Shown here piece after piece: positions 51,828-60,867 of a DNA stretch of 64,000 nt. The stretch is from assembly GCF_019904235.1 (NCBI RefSeq), contig NZ_CP063202.1:3286001-3350000 (forward strand), given 5' to 3'. A program made the translations under genes and the position numbers. Every line of letters begins with the position of its first letter. Position 1 is the first letter of the stretch. The stretch comes from Erythrobacter sp. SCSIO 43205 (lineage in GTDB: Bacteria; Pseudomonadota; Alphaproteobacteria; Sphingomonadales; Sphingomonadaceae). The notes below the pieces were generated by a model. The model was not told where the DNA came from. It searched no databases and saw only the letters and a list, made by a program, of their open reading frames with translations.

Positions 51828-51853
51828 ACCTTTGAGGCGTAAAGGCCGCCTCT

Positions 51854-52411
51854 ATGATTGGACGCACACTCGCCTTAGCCGCCGGGGTCTGCCTTTTCGC
51901 AGCGCTTGTCGCTGAAGGGTCGAAGAGTGGCGAGCCTTCAACAGGTGAAAGCTGGGTGCCAAGGCAAGAGGCCGTCGCAGCAAACATTGCGCACAACACC
52001 GCACAGGCCGGCGGGCAAAGCGCCAACAGCGATTGGTATTCGGGAAGCCATACGCTCAAGCGCGCCTATGACGGACATTTCTATGCTGAGGCCAATGTCA
52101 ACGGCAGGTCTATGCGCATGATGGTCGATACCGGCGCAAGCGTCATCGCACTCACCGGGGCAGATGCGCGCGCTGCCGGGATAAGCTGGAGCCTCAACGA
52201 AGTTCGCCCTATCGGACGCGGCGCAAGCGGCGATGTCTACGGCGTAGTGCGCACGCTTGAAGAGGTCGAAATCGGCGGTTTCACAAAACACAATGTGCGC
52301 GCGATTGTTGTGCCCGAAGGACTAGATGTCTCGCTTTTGGGGCAATCGTTCCTCGGCGAGATAGCTTCGGTCGAAATCCAAGGCGATCAGATGCGATTGA
52401 GCGGCGGCTGA
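51854..52411 (+). CDS. Retropepsin-like aspartic protease (TIGR02281)
   Basis: 185 residues. An N-terminal hydrophobic segment (LALAAGVCLFAALVA) anchors or exports the protein; then a single retropepsin lobe with catalytic MVDTGASVIAL (Asp near residue 93) and the conserved SLLGQSFL. Single-lobe enzymes act as dimers. Members of TIGR02281 are periplasmic or membrane bound in alphaproteobacteria; substrates unknown. Confidence 0.88.
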   Translation: MIGRTLALAAGVCLFAALVAEGSKSGEPSTGESWVPRQEAVAANIAHNTAQAGGQSANSDWYSGSHTLKRAYDGHFYAEANVNGRSMRMMVDTGASVIALTGADARAAGISWSLNEVRPIGRGASGDVYGVVRTLEEVEIGGFTKHNVRAIVVPEGLDVSLLGQSFLGEIASVEIQGDQMRLSGG

Positions 52412-52424
52412 GGCCCTTCCTTTT

Positions 52425-53033
52425 CTACCCCTTTAACCCCAGGTCAGGGTGAAAGTACAAATCGATGTAATCCGTCAAATAATCGCACCACTCAAACTCG
52501 CGCAGAGGATAGTATGTGCGGCCCTGGGTCACCTCAAACCGCCAGCTTTTCGTCTCATTGCACACCCTTTGCGCATCAGGCGCGCCGGTCATTTTGATCG
52601 TGCCTTCGAAATCGAAATAATCGCGACCGATTTCGGTGATGAAGCCTTCAAGCTTTAGACGACCACCATCCTTGCCCCTTTGCCCGGCGAGCAGCATCCA
52701 GTGACCGCCCTGTGTCACCGCCACCCAAGCGGGACCGCGCTCATCCCAATTGATCCATTGCAGCGTCACACCCTCGTTTTGCATCAGGCGCACCATGCCC
52801 AGTTGATCGTAAATGCGAGTGGGTTCTTTTGGAATTTGAGCCGTTTCGACAGTAATTGTATCGGGCGTATCCGTGCGGCTGCTGCGCGCGATCGCCAGTT
52901 CGCTTGTCTCAGGCAAATTAAAAGCCAATTCAGGCGTTTGATCCCCCAAATCACTTTGCGCGAGCGTGCCAGTGGCTCCTCCCAAAAGGCAAAATCCGGC
53001 GAAAAAGGCCGCGAGGCGTGATAGACGGCGCAT
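52425..53033 (-). CDS. Secreted hypothetical protein
   Basis: 202 residues from ATG at 53033 (MRRLSRLAAFFAGFCLLGGA signal peptide); the frame extends to 53084. The mature part is beta-rich, with LQWINWDERGPAWVAVTQGG and two Cys (VCNETK and EWCDYL) that could form a disulfide. No family recognised, though it resembles other uncharacterised proteins of its order in having a Trp-rich, DUF4893-like look. Convergent with the retropepsin, divergent from the flavoprotein. Confidence 0.7.
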   Translation of the reverse strand: MRRLSRLAAFFAGFCLLGGATGTLAQSDLGDQTPELAFNLPETSELAIARSSRTDTPDTITVETAQIPKEPTRIYDQLGMVRLMQNEGVTLQWINWDERGPAWVAVTQGGHWMLLAGQRGKDGGRLKLEGFITEIGRDYFDFEGTIKMTGAPDAQRVCNETKSWRFEVTQGRTYYPLREFEWCDYLTDYIDLYFHPDLGLKG

Positions 53034-53101
53034 GGACAGTGTCTCCCCTGATTCGAGGCACTTTATAGACATCTTGCCGTCCAAAGGATGAACCAGACGC
53101 C

Positions 53102-54550
53102 ATGACTTTGCATGAAACCGATTATCTGGTCATTGGCGCTGGCGCTGTTGGCATGGCGTTTGTCGATACGCTGCTCGACGAAGACGCGGATTGTCACATC
53201 ACCATCATAGACAAGCACGCGCGTCCCGGCGGTCACTGGAACGATGCGTATTCCTTCGTGACGCTGCACCAGCCAAGCGCGACCTATGGCGTGAACTCAA
53301 AGGAGATGTGCCCTGACCGAAAGGACACTGACGGGCACAACAAGGGGCTCTACCCGCTTGCCAAACACGCTGAAATCCTTGCCTATTACGGGCAATTGAT
53401 GACCGAGCGTTTTGTGCCTTCAGGGCGTGTGACCTACCTTGCGCTAACCGAATATCAGGGCGGCGGCGATGGCAAGCATCAAGCGCGCAGCATCCTTGCC
53501 GGCGAAGAACATGAATTCAAAGTCCGCCGCAAGCTCGTCGATGGCACATGGTTCAAGACCAGCGTTCCTTCGACACATAAGCCGGCCTTCGACATCGCAC
53601 AGGGTACGCACTTTGCCATTCCCGGCGACTTGCCGCGCCTTTGGATGGATACCGAAAACCTGCCCCGGCATTATTGCATTATCGGTGGCGGCAAGACCGC
53701 AATGGACACCGCCGTGTGGCTGCTTGAGGCAGGTGTTCCAGCGGACAAGATCGACTGGGTGCGCCCTCGCGATAGCTGGATGTTCAACCGCAGGCTTTTG
53801 CAACCAGCTAAACACGCGATCGAAGACCTAGTGCAGTTTCAGATCGACCTTGTCGAATGTGCCAACGGGTCGGAAAACGGTGATGAGATGTTCGCGAAAC
53901 TGGGCGAGCGCGGGACGATGCTGCGCCTTGATGAAAACGTGATGCCCAAGATGTTTCACTTCGCGGTAATCTCAGAAGGCGAAGTCGCGCTTCTGCGACA
54001 GATCACCAAGGTTCACCGGGGCAAGCGAGTGACCGCGCTCGAAGGTGACGCGATGATCTTGGGTGACGAACGGGTCGCATTGCCCGAAGGCACGCTATTT
54101 ATCGATTGTACGGCAAGCGCGGTTCCCTTTGAACAACGCGACAAAGGGCGCCCCTTTTTCGATGGTGACACGATCACGCTGCAGATGACGCAGGTTCCTT
54201 TAATTCCCTACAGCGCAGCGCTCGCCGCGTTTATCGAGGCAAACTTCGACACCGATGAGGAAAAAAACAACCTCACGCCGCCAGCCCCGCTCACCGATAC
54301 GACTGACACATATCCTTATGCGGTGATGGCCAATTTGATGAGCACAGCGATCCTTTCAGGCAATGAAAAAACCAATGCCTTCAACGCGAAGAGCCGCCTA
54401 CACCCCACCGGACCAGCAATTGCGGAAATGATGGCAAAGGGCGACCCGAGGCTGGCCGCGCTTGGCAAAGTCGGTCCGAAAATCCAGGCCAATATGCCCG
54501 GTGTCATAAAATTGGGCATCGCTGCCAAAGCCATTCACGAAGGCACGTAA
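53102..54550 (+). CDS. FAD/NAD(P)-binding oxidoreductase
   Basis: 482 residues. N-terminal dinucleotide loop VIGAGAVGMAFVDTLL (about residues 10-25) and the flavoprotein pattern PGGHWNDAYSFVTLHQPS, as in flavin-containing monooxygenase-like proteins. A second nucleotide-binding stretch is YCIIGGGKTAMDTAVWLLEA (about 196-215), expected for NADPH. It contains DCTASAVPFE near residue 340. Predicted FAD-dependent monooxygenase or oxidoreductase; the substrate is unknown. Confidence 0.82.
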   Translation: MTLHETDYLVIGAGAVGMAFVDTLLDEDADCHITIIDKHARPGGHWNDAYSFVTLHQPSATYGVNSKEMCPDRKDTDGHNKGLYPLAKHAEILAYYGQLMTERFVPSGRVTYLALTEYQGGGDGKHQARSILAGEEHEFKVRRKLVDGTWFKTSVPSTHKPAFDIAQGTHFAIPGDLPRLWMDTENLPRHYCIIGGGKTAMDTAVWLLEAGVPADKIDWVRPRDSWMFNRRLLQPAKHAIEDLVQFQIDLVECANGSENGDEMFAKLGERGTMLRLDENVMPKMFHFAVISEGEVALLRQITKVHRGKRVTALEGDAMILGDERVALPEGTLFIDCTASAVPFEQRDKGRPFFDGDTITLQMTQVPLIPYSAALAAFIEANFDTDEEKNNLTPPAPLTDTTDTYPYAVMANLMSTAILSGNEKTNAFNAKSRLHPTGPAIAEMMAKGDPRLAALGKVGPKIQANMPGVIKLGIAAKAIHEGT

Positions 54551-54607
54551 GGCGGACTAAAAAGGGATTCACGGGAACGTCATTATCGGTTAGGTAGTAG
54601 TCTAGTT

Positions 54608-55366
54608 ATGAAGCGCCGCGACCTTCTTAAAAGCTCTTTGACCGCTGGCCTTGCGCTGGCTGGGTCAGCCGTGGTGCCTGCGCTTCCGGCGAAACTCGCG
54701 GCTCAACCTCGAACGGGAACGCCGCGCGACCGGGCTTTGTTCAACCTCGCAAAGCGCGAGCTTGACCGCGCGGGCGATGCGATCTGGCGACGCGATATTG
54801 TCGGCATTTGCGATTATGGCGTGCACTCCGCGCGCCAGCGTTTCTATCTTATCAATATGGGCCGCGAAGAAGTGCGGACCATGCACGTCAGCCACGGCTC
54901 AGGCTCCGATCCTGAACATGACGGCTGGCTCAACCATTATTCCAATGTCGAAGGTTCAAACGCGAGCAGCAAAGGCGCCTATGTCACGTGGGAGTGGTAT
55001 CAGGGCAAATATGGCACATCGGTGCGCCTTGGCGGTCTGGATGAAACCAACGATGCTGCGCTGCGCCGCTATATCGTGATGCACCGCGCTGCCTATTCGG
55101 AGCCCTCGCATCTTCAACGCTGGGGCAAGATGGGTCGCTCGAACGGCTGTTTTGCCTACGGGACTGCCGATTTTCGAGAGATTTTGATGAATTTGTCAGG
55201 CGGGCGTTTGCTTTATGCCGACAGCTTGGGGCTCCAACATGACGGCGCGATGCTGACCCGCGAAGAACAATTGGCGCTGGCTGGTTCTGGGACCAATCCG
55301 AACACACAAATGCTTTCCGCCGACCACCGTACGGACGCACAAAGGCGCATTCCGGGAGCTTTTTAA
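54608..55366 (+). CDS. L,D-transpeptidase family murein hydrolase (YkuD_2)
   Basis: 252 residues. N-terminal signal with a twin-Arg-like start (MKRRDLLKSSLTAGLALAGS). The catalytic region is YkuD_2, with Cys in GRSNGCFAYGTADF and upstream His in HVSHGSGSD. It resembles exported murein L,D-transpeptidase catalytic-domain proteins. Acts on peptidoglycan cross-links in the periplasm. It converges with a second, unrelated L,D-transpeptidase. Confidence 0.87.
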   Translation: MKRRDLLKSSLTAGLALAGSAVVPALPAKLAAQPRTGTPRDRALFNLAKRELDRAGDAIWRRDIVGICDYGVHSARQRFYLINMGREEVRTMHVSHGSGSDPEHDGWLNHYSNVEGSNASSKGAYVTWEWYQGKYGTSVRLGGLDETNDAALRRYIVMHRAAYSEPSHLQRWGKMGRSNGCFAYGTADFREILMNLSGGRLLYADSLGLQHDGAMLTREEQLALAGSGTNPNTQMLSADHRTDAQRRIPGAF

Positions 55367-55372
55367 CGCGGC

Positions 55373-56761
55373 CTAGCTGGCGCGTGGATCATCCTCGATC
55401 ACGATCACTTCATCATCGCTCTCGCCTGAACGGTTTTGCACGCGTGGTTTGTCGAGGCTCGCCAGAACGGGCCCATCGCGGCCATAGATGTCGTCGAACT
55501 GGCGAAGATTACCGTCAATATCCACGCCCATGGTGAAATATGTGATGTAAGCTTCCCATGGGCGCTTGTTCTCGACCTTGGTGTATTTGCCCGAAGTTGC
55601 GATTTCGACCGCCTCTTCCTTGCTCGCACCTTTGCCAAGGATTGCCATGGTGATCGCCAGCTCCAAGGCGCGCTCTGTGCGGATGCAGCCATGCGACAAT
55701 GCGCGCATATCGTTGTTGAACAAATGGCGCGACGGCGTGTCATGGAAGAAGATCGCGTGGCGGTTGGGCATCTCCAGCTTCATGCGGCCAAGCGAATTGG
55801 TGGGTCCGGGTTGCTGCACAACACTGATGTAGCCATTGGCGCCTTTCGTGGCGACATAGCCTTTGCTGCGCGCCCAGGCCGGATTGCCAAGAACCCGCGC
55901 GCCCAGCCCTTCGCCTTTCACTATGGATTGAGGCACGGTCCATGTCGGGTTGAACACAACGCCCGACACGGTTTCAGCGAGTTGCGGCGTGGCGGTACGA
56001 CCGGGTTTGCCGACAATCGTGCGATAGGTGCTGATAATCTTGTCAGCGACCGTCAGGCGCAGCTGATATTCGGGCACATTGGTAATGAGATATTGCCGCC
56101 CCAAATCGCGCGCGAGCCAGCGCCAGCGGTCCATGTTGGCGCGGATGAGCTTGCGCTTGGCGGTTTGCTCCAGAGGGGTCGCGGCAAGCTCTGCCTTCAA
56201 AGCCGCATAGTCGGGATGAGTGGGATTGAGCGCTGCGAGCGTTCCGGCAATGTCGCCGCTTGCAACCGCTTGGGCCAGAAGGTCGCGTGAGCGCAGGCGA
56301 TTGCGATCAGGGTCAACGACAAACCACTGCACCCGCGCCTCTGCCGGAGTGCGGCCATCGCGAAGATCTTCGACCAGCCATACAAAGGTTTTGGAGGCAA
56401 GGTTGTCGAGCGCGTCAGACGGGCCCTGTGCCATAAGCTCTCGCAAAGCGGGCGCATCATAATCGGCCGGGTCGAGGCCGTCTGCTGCGATCCCCTCGAT
56501 CACATCAATCAGCGCGGCAACCTGTTTGACTTGCCACGTCTCGACCATGGGTCCGGGAGGGGCAAGGTCACCTTGAACCAGCGGTTCGGAAACCATTTGC
56601 GGGAAAGCTTCGTCAAAGCTTGCACCGCTTGGGGTTTGGGAGGGGTTCGAAGCCACTGCGGGCGCAGCTTCCCTTGCGGCTTGTTCCTGCGCAGCAACAC
56701 CGCCTGCAAGCGCGCTTACACCCGCAAAAAGGCCCGCTAAAATGCTTATGCGCCTGCTCAT
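55373..56761 (-). CDS. L,D-transpeptidase, YcbB/LdtD-like
   Basis: 462 residues from ATG at 56761 (GGTGGA six bases upstream). Signal peptide at residues 1-25 (AGLFAGVSALAGGVAA). A scaffold/peptidoglycan-binding region of about 230 residues precedes the YkuD domain, with catalytic His and Cys in SHGCIRTERALELA and HDTPSRHLF. LdtD-type enzymes make 3-3 meso-DAP cross-links. The C-terminus is acidic. Convergent with the smaller YkuD_2 gene, six bases away. Confidence 0.9.
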   Translation of the reverse strand: MSRRISILAGLFAGVSALAGGVAAQEQAAREAAPAVASNPSQTPSGASFDEAFPQMVSEPLVQGDLAPPGPMVETWQVKQVAALIDVIEGIAADGLDPADYDAPALRELMAQGPSDALDNLASKTFVWLVEDLRDGRTPAEARVQWFVVDPDRNRLRSRDLLAQAVASGDIAGTLAALNPTHPDYAALKAELAATPLEQTAKRKLIRANMDRWRWLARDLGRQYLITNVPEYQLRLTVADKIISTYRTIVGKPGRTATPQLAETVSGVVFNPTWTVPQSIVKGEGLGARVLGNPAWARSKGYVATKGANGYISVVQQPGPTNSLGRMKLEMPNRHAIFFHDTPSRHLFNNDMRALSHGCIRTERALELAITMAILGKGASKEEAVEIATSGKYTKVENKRPWEAYITYFTMGVDIDGNLRQFDDIYGRDGPVLASLDKPRVQNRSGESDDEVIVIEDDPRAS

Positions 56762-56927
56762 AATGTCCACCCGATAAATCCTACTCAAAGCGAGCGATAT
56801 TCTGCCCCGGTCAGGGTAAAGATATCGCCTATTTCCACCCTGATATCAATCACGAGAACTTAGCCTGCGATGAATTGGCGGGAAAACTGGTCCTCAACGC
56901 GGGCTCAGACTAGAAACCGGTCTTGCC

Positions 56928-57827
56928 ATGAACAGCGATTCTTCACCCTCTTCCTCGCTTTTGCCGATCGCCGCTGCTGCGCTTGGCATTGCGTTCTTGT
57001 CGTCGATGGACGCCTTTATGAAGGAAGCTGCGCTCTTAACCGGCACTTACACCGCAACGATGGTACGCTCGCTGATCGGCCTTGCGATTATCGTGCCGTT
57101 CTGGCTGTGGCGCTGGACGGGGTGGCCATCGCGCAATGCGATGAAGCTGCATCTCGAACGCGGCTTCATCAGCGCGTTTATGGCGCTCTCCTTCTTTTAT
57201 TCAATCACCAAACTCCCCCTCGCCGAAGCCATCGCAATCAGCTTCATTGCCCCGCTTATCGCGCTGTATCTGGCGCGTGTTTTGTTAGGCGAGGTGATCC
57301 GGCCAGCGGCGATTTTTGCCAGTGTTTTGGGATTTGTCGGCACCATCGTGATCGTCAGCGGCAAAATGGGCCAAGGCGATTTTGATAAAGATGCAATGCT
57401 TGGCGTTGGCGCGGTTTTGTTTTCAGCCATGCTCTATGCCTACAATTTCATAGTCATCCGCAAACAATCACAGGCCGCAGGGCCGCTTGAAATCGCGACA
57501 TTTCATTCAGGCATTGGCGGGCTCATTTTCCTGATCGCTGCCCCTTTCTTTGCAACACCTGTCGCAGAGGATGCGTGGTTACCCCTGGCCGCCGCAGGCT
57601 TGCTTACCGTAGGCGGTGCTTTGGCGCTTGCCTGGGCCTATGCGCGCGCCGAAGCGCAAGTTCTTGTGCCGATTGAATATTCTGGATTTTTATGGGCGAG
57701 CGCGCTTGGCTGGATGTTCTTTCACGAAGCGGTGACCTGGCCCACTCTGGCTGGCACTGGCTTGATTGTCACAGGGTGTCTGCTCGCAACCCGCAGAGGC
57801 AAACGGGCAAAAATTGCTCCCGCTTAG
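56928..57827 (+). CDS. DMT superfamily (EamA) transporter
   Basis: 299 residues with ten hydrophobic helices in two EamA repeats (first repeat about residues 13-145, second about 155-290). The first repeat shows LPLAEAIAISFIAPLIALYL and the second AEAQVLVPIEYSGFLWASAL, both typical of S-adenosylmethionine or drug/metabolite exporters. The substrate is unknown. It is divergent from LdtD-like. Confidence 0.87.
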   Translation: MNSDSSPSSSLLPIAAAALGIAFLSSMDAFMKEAALLTGTYTATMVRSLIGLAIIVPFWLWRWTGWPSRNAMKLHLERGFISAFMALSFFYSITKLPLAEAIAISFIAPLIALYLARVLLGEVIRPAAIFASVLGFVGTIVIVSGKMGQGDFDKDAMLGVGAVLFSAMLYAYNFIVIRKQSQAAGPLEIATFHSGIGGLIFLIAAPFFATPVAEDAWLPLAAAGLLTVGGALALAWAYARAEAQVLVPIEYSGFLWASALGWMFFHEAVTWPTLAGTGLIVTGCLLATRRGKRAKIAPA

Positions 57828-57927
57828 CCGGTTCAATTTGGAACTTTTCCCCCTGAAGCAGCGTCCTTGAAGTAAGGGAGTTTTCTACCCACTTTGAAAC
57901 GGACCATTTTTAAGGGGATCAACGCTT

Positions 57928-60603
57928 ATGACAGCCACCGGCAAAGACAATCTTTCCACTCGCTCCACCCTCGATGTGGGCGGAAAGACGTTCACCTATT
58001 ACTCGCTCGATAAAGCGGCTCAAAGCCTCGGCGATGTCTCGCGCCTCCCCATTTCGATGAAAGTGCTGCTGGAGAATTTGCTGCGTTTTGAAGATGGCGG
58101 CTTTACCGTTGGACGCGACGATATTCAGGCGGTTGTGGACTGGCAAAAGAACCCTGTCACAGGTGGCGAAATCCAATATCGTCCGGGCCGCGTGCTGCTT
58201 CAGGATTTCACCGGTGTGCCCTGCGTCGTCGATCTGGCGGCTATGCGCGATGCGATCAAGAAGCTTGGCGGAGACACGGCCAAGATCAACCCTCAGGTGC
58301 CTGTGAACCTTGTTATTGACCACTCGGTCATGGTCGATGAATTCGGCCACCCGCAAGCGATGGAAGCGAACATGGCGCTCGAATATGAGCGCAATGCAGA
58401 ACGCTATGATTTCCTCAAATGGGGCGCGCAGAGCTTTGAAAACTTCTCCGCCGTCCCTCCGGGCACAGGGATTTGCCACCAGGTCAACCTTGAGCACATC
58501 GCCAAGGGTGTCTGGGCAAGCGCAAATGAGGATGGCGAATGGGTCGCTTACCCTGACACCTGTGTTGGCACAGACAGCCACACGACCATGATCAACGGGC
58601 TTGGCGTGCTTGGCTGGGGCGTTGGCGGGATTGAGGCAGAGGCCGCCATGCTGGGCCAGCCGATCTCAATGCTGATCCCCGAAGTCGTCGGCTTCAAGCT
58701 CACAGGCACGATGGCCGAGGGCGTGACTGCGACCGACCTTGTTTTGACCTGTGTTCAAATGCTGCGCGAAGTGGGCGTAGTGGGCTCTTTTGTCGAATTT
58801 TACGGCGAAGGTGTTGCCAATCTCACTCTCGCGGATCGCGCGACAATCGCCAATATGGCGCCTGAATATGGCGCAACCTGCGGCTTTTTCGGGATCGATG
58901 ACAAGACCATCGATTATATGCGCCTTACCGGCCGGCCTGAGGAAACCATCGCCCTTGTCGAAGCCTATTCCAAGGCACAAGGCTTGTGGTTTGACCCGGC
59001 AAATGAGCCGGTTTTCTCCAAGACGCTTGAGCTTGATGTGAGTGCGGTTGTTCCCAGCCTTGCCGGGCCCAAACGCCCGCAAGATCGGGTGACGCTGCCG
59101 ATGGTGGATGAGCTGTTCAACGAAGACCTCGCCAAAATCTATTCCAAGAGCGAACCTGCTCGCGTGGACGTTTCGCTTTCCGATCACGACATCGGGGATG
59201 GCGATGTGGTGATCGCGGCTATTACCAGCTGCACCAACACATCGAACCCGGATGTGATGATTGCAGCAGGGCTTGTTGCGAAAAAAGCGAACGAGCTGGG
59301 CCTTCGCCCCAAACCATGGGTGAAGACCTCGCTAGCCCCCGGCTCTCAAGTGGTGACCGATTATCTTGAGAAATCAGGGCTTCAGGATGACCTTGATGCG
59401 ATTGGCTTTGACCTTGTTGGCTATGGCTGCACGACTTGTATCGGCAACTCTGGCCCACTCGCACCCCCTATCAGCGATGCTATCAACAAAAATGACATCG
59501 TTGCAGCCAGCGTTCTTTCAGGCAATCGCAACTTTGAAGGCCGCGTTTCCCAAGACGTGCGCGCAAACTTCCTGGCCTCCCCCCCGCTGGTGGTGGCCTA
59601 CGCCCTGAAAGGCACAGTGACCGAAGACATAACTGAAACGCCGATCGGCCAAGACCAGAACGGCAATGACGTCATGCTCGCCGATATTTGGCCTTCCAAT
59701 GCCGAAATCGCAGAGCACCGTGCGGCCAATATTGACCGTTCCATGTTCGAGGCGCGCTATGCTGACGTGGAAAAAGGCGATGAGCACTGGCAAGCGATCA
59801 CGGTCGAGCCATCCGACACCTATCAATGGCGCGCAGGCTCCACTTATATCGCCAATCCGCCCTATTTTGAGGGGATGGAGATGACACCTGCCCCTATTAC
59901 TGACATCGTTGATGCAAAACCATTGGCGATCCTTGGCGATAGTGTGACGACCGACCACATCTCGCCCGCTGGCGCGATCAAAGAGGATTCTCCTGCCGGT
60001 GAATACCTTAAGAGCAATCAGGTCGCAAAGAAGGACTTCAACTCATACGGCTCGCGGCGCGGCAATCATAACGTCATGATGCGCGGCACCTTTGCCAACA
60101 TCCGCATCAAAAACGAAATGGTCCCCGGTGTCGAAGGCGGCGAGACGACTTATAAAGGCGAGCGGATGCCGATCTTCGATGCGGCCATGCGCCATAAGGA
60201 AGATGGCACGCCGCTGATCGTTGTGGGCGGTAAGGAGTATGGCACCGGCTCCTCGCGCGACTGGGCGGCGAAAGGCACCATCCTTCTTGGCGTTCGAGCG
60301 GTGATCGTGGAAAGCTACGAGCGTATTCACCGTTCGAACCTTGTCGGCATGGGCGTGCTTCCGCTCCAGTTCAAGGATGGCGACACGCGCGAGACGCTCG
60401 CTATCAATGCTGACACGACCTTCTCGATTAAAGGGCTTGCTAGCCTGAAACCGGGTCAGGACGTCGAAGTTCAAGCCACGCGCGATGATGGAACCCAGTT
60501 CACATTTACCGCATTGTGCCGGGTGGATACTGAGAACGAGATGGAGTATTACCGCAACGGCGGTATTCTGCATTACGTGCTTCGCAAACTTGCGGCGCAA
60601 TAA
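57928..60603 (+). CDS. acnA: Aconitate hydratase A
   Basis: 891 residues, full length. Converts citrate to isocitrate via cis-aconitate in the TCA cycle. [4Fe-4S] ligands are the Cys in [11 protein letters not shown] and the pair in [14 protein letters not shown]; substrate residues occur in [11 protein letters not shown] and in the swivel domain ([14 protein letters not shown]). It carries the IRP-type four-domain order. A weak GGAAC-N17-CGTC element upstream (57840) only approximates an EcfG promoter. A small lipoprotein gene follows 20 bases later. Confidence 0.97.
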   Translation: MTATGKDNLSTRSTLDVGGKTFTYYSLDKAAQSLGDVSRLPISMKVLLENLLRFEDGGFTVGRDDIQAVVDWQKNPVTGGEIQYRPGRVLLQDFTGVPCVVDLAAMRDAIKKLGGDTAKINPQVPVNLVIDHSVMVDEFGHPQAMEANMALEYERNAERYDFLKWGAQSFENFSAVPPGTGICHQVNLEHIAKGVWASANEDGEWVAYPDTCVGTDSHTTMINGLGVLGWGVGGIEAEAAMLGQPISMLIPEVVGFKLTGTMAEGVTATDLVLTCVQMLREVGVVGSFVEFYGEGVANLTLADRATIANMAPEYGATCGFFGIDDKTIDYMRLTGRPEETIALVEAYSKAQGLWFDPANEPVFSKTLELDVSAVVPSLAGPKRPQDRVTLPMVDELFNEDLAKIYSKSEPARVDVSLSDHDIGDGDVVIAAITSCTNTSNPDVMIAAGLVAKKANELGLRPKPWVKTSLAPGSQVVTDYLEKSGLQDDLDAIGFDLVGYGCTTCIGNSGPLAPPISDAINKNDIVAASVLSGNRNFEGRVSQDVRANFLASPPLVVAYALKGTVTEDITETPIGQDQNGNDVMLADIWPSNAEIAEHRAANIDRSMFEARYADVEKGDEHWQAITVEPSDTYQWRAGSTYIANPPYFEGMEMTPAPITDIVDAKPLAILGDSVTTDHISPAGAIKEDSPAGEYLKSNQVAKKDFNSYGSRRGNHNVMMRGTFANIRIKNEMVPGVEGGETTYKGERMPIFDAAMRHKEDGTPLIVVGGKEYGTGSSRDWAAKGTILLGVRAVIVESYERIHRSNLVGMGVLPLQFKDGDTRETLAINADTTFSIKGLASLKPGQDVEVQATRDDGTQFTFTALCRVDTENEMEYYRNGGILHYVLRKLAAQ

Positions 60604-60623
60604 GAAACTGAAAGGATCGAGCG

Positions 60624-60743
60624 ATGGTCAAAATGCTTTGTTTAAGCCTTTTTGTCTCGCTCGTCCTGTGCGCTTGCACGCCGAGCGACAATGACAGCGG
60701 CGATCAACCAACGCGTGCACCGTTCGGATATGAATTTGCCTGA
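60624..60743 (+). CDS. 39-residue lipoprotein downstream of acnA
   Basis: A reading frame too short for most finders. ATG at 60624 with AAAGGA eight bases upstream. Residues 1-18 form a lipoprotein signal (MVKMLCLSLFVSLVLCAC), with the lipobox LCAC (acylated Cys at 18), and the mature part is a 22-residue Ser/Asp/Pro-rich tail. It ends in TGA at 60741-60743 and is followed by a strong terminator, so it is probably cotranscribed with acnA. Function unknown; a structural or stress role is a guess. Confidence 0.7.
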   Translation: MVKMLCLSLFVSLVLCACTPSDNDSGDQPTRAPFGYEFA

Positions 60744-60805
60744 AACCTTGTGGCGGCCCAAGTGACCGCCTGATCGCCAGACCGCGTAATCGCCAGCCAT
60801 AAAGA

Positions 60806-60845
60806 AAGGGCGGCTCCCGTAACCGGGATGCCGCCCTTCTTTTTG
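60806..60845. terminator. Bidirectional terminator between acnA unit and repeat protein
   Basis: AAGGGCGGC pairs with GCCGCCCTT around an inner CCCG/CGGG stem (60806-60838), with T-rich sequence on both sides (TTCTTTTT on + and TTTCTTTAT on -). It serves both the rightward acnA unit and the leftward repeat-protein gene. Confidence 0.88.
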
Positions 60846-60867
60846 CCACCCCGGTTGGGGGAAGAGC

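Noticed and set aside
54574..54591. GGAAC upstream of the YkuD_2 gene
   Set aside because: The nearest GTT is only 10 bases away, not 16-17.
57840..57866. EcfG-like promoter before acnA (GGAAC-N17-CGTC)
   Set aside because: The -10 ends in C rather than TT and the spacer differs from the three better sites; kept only as a remark.
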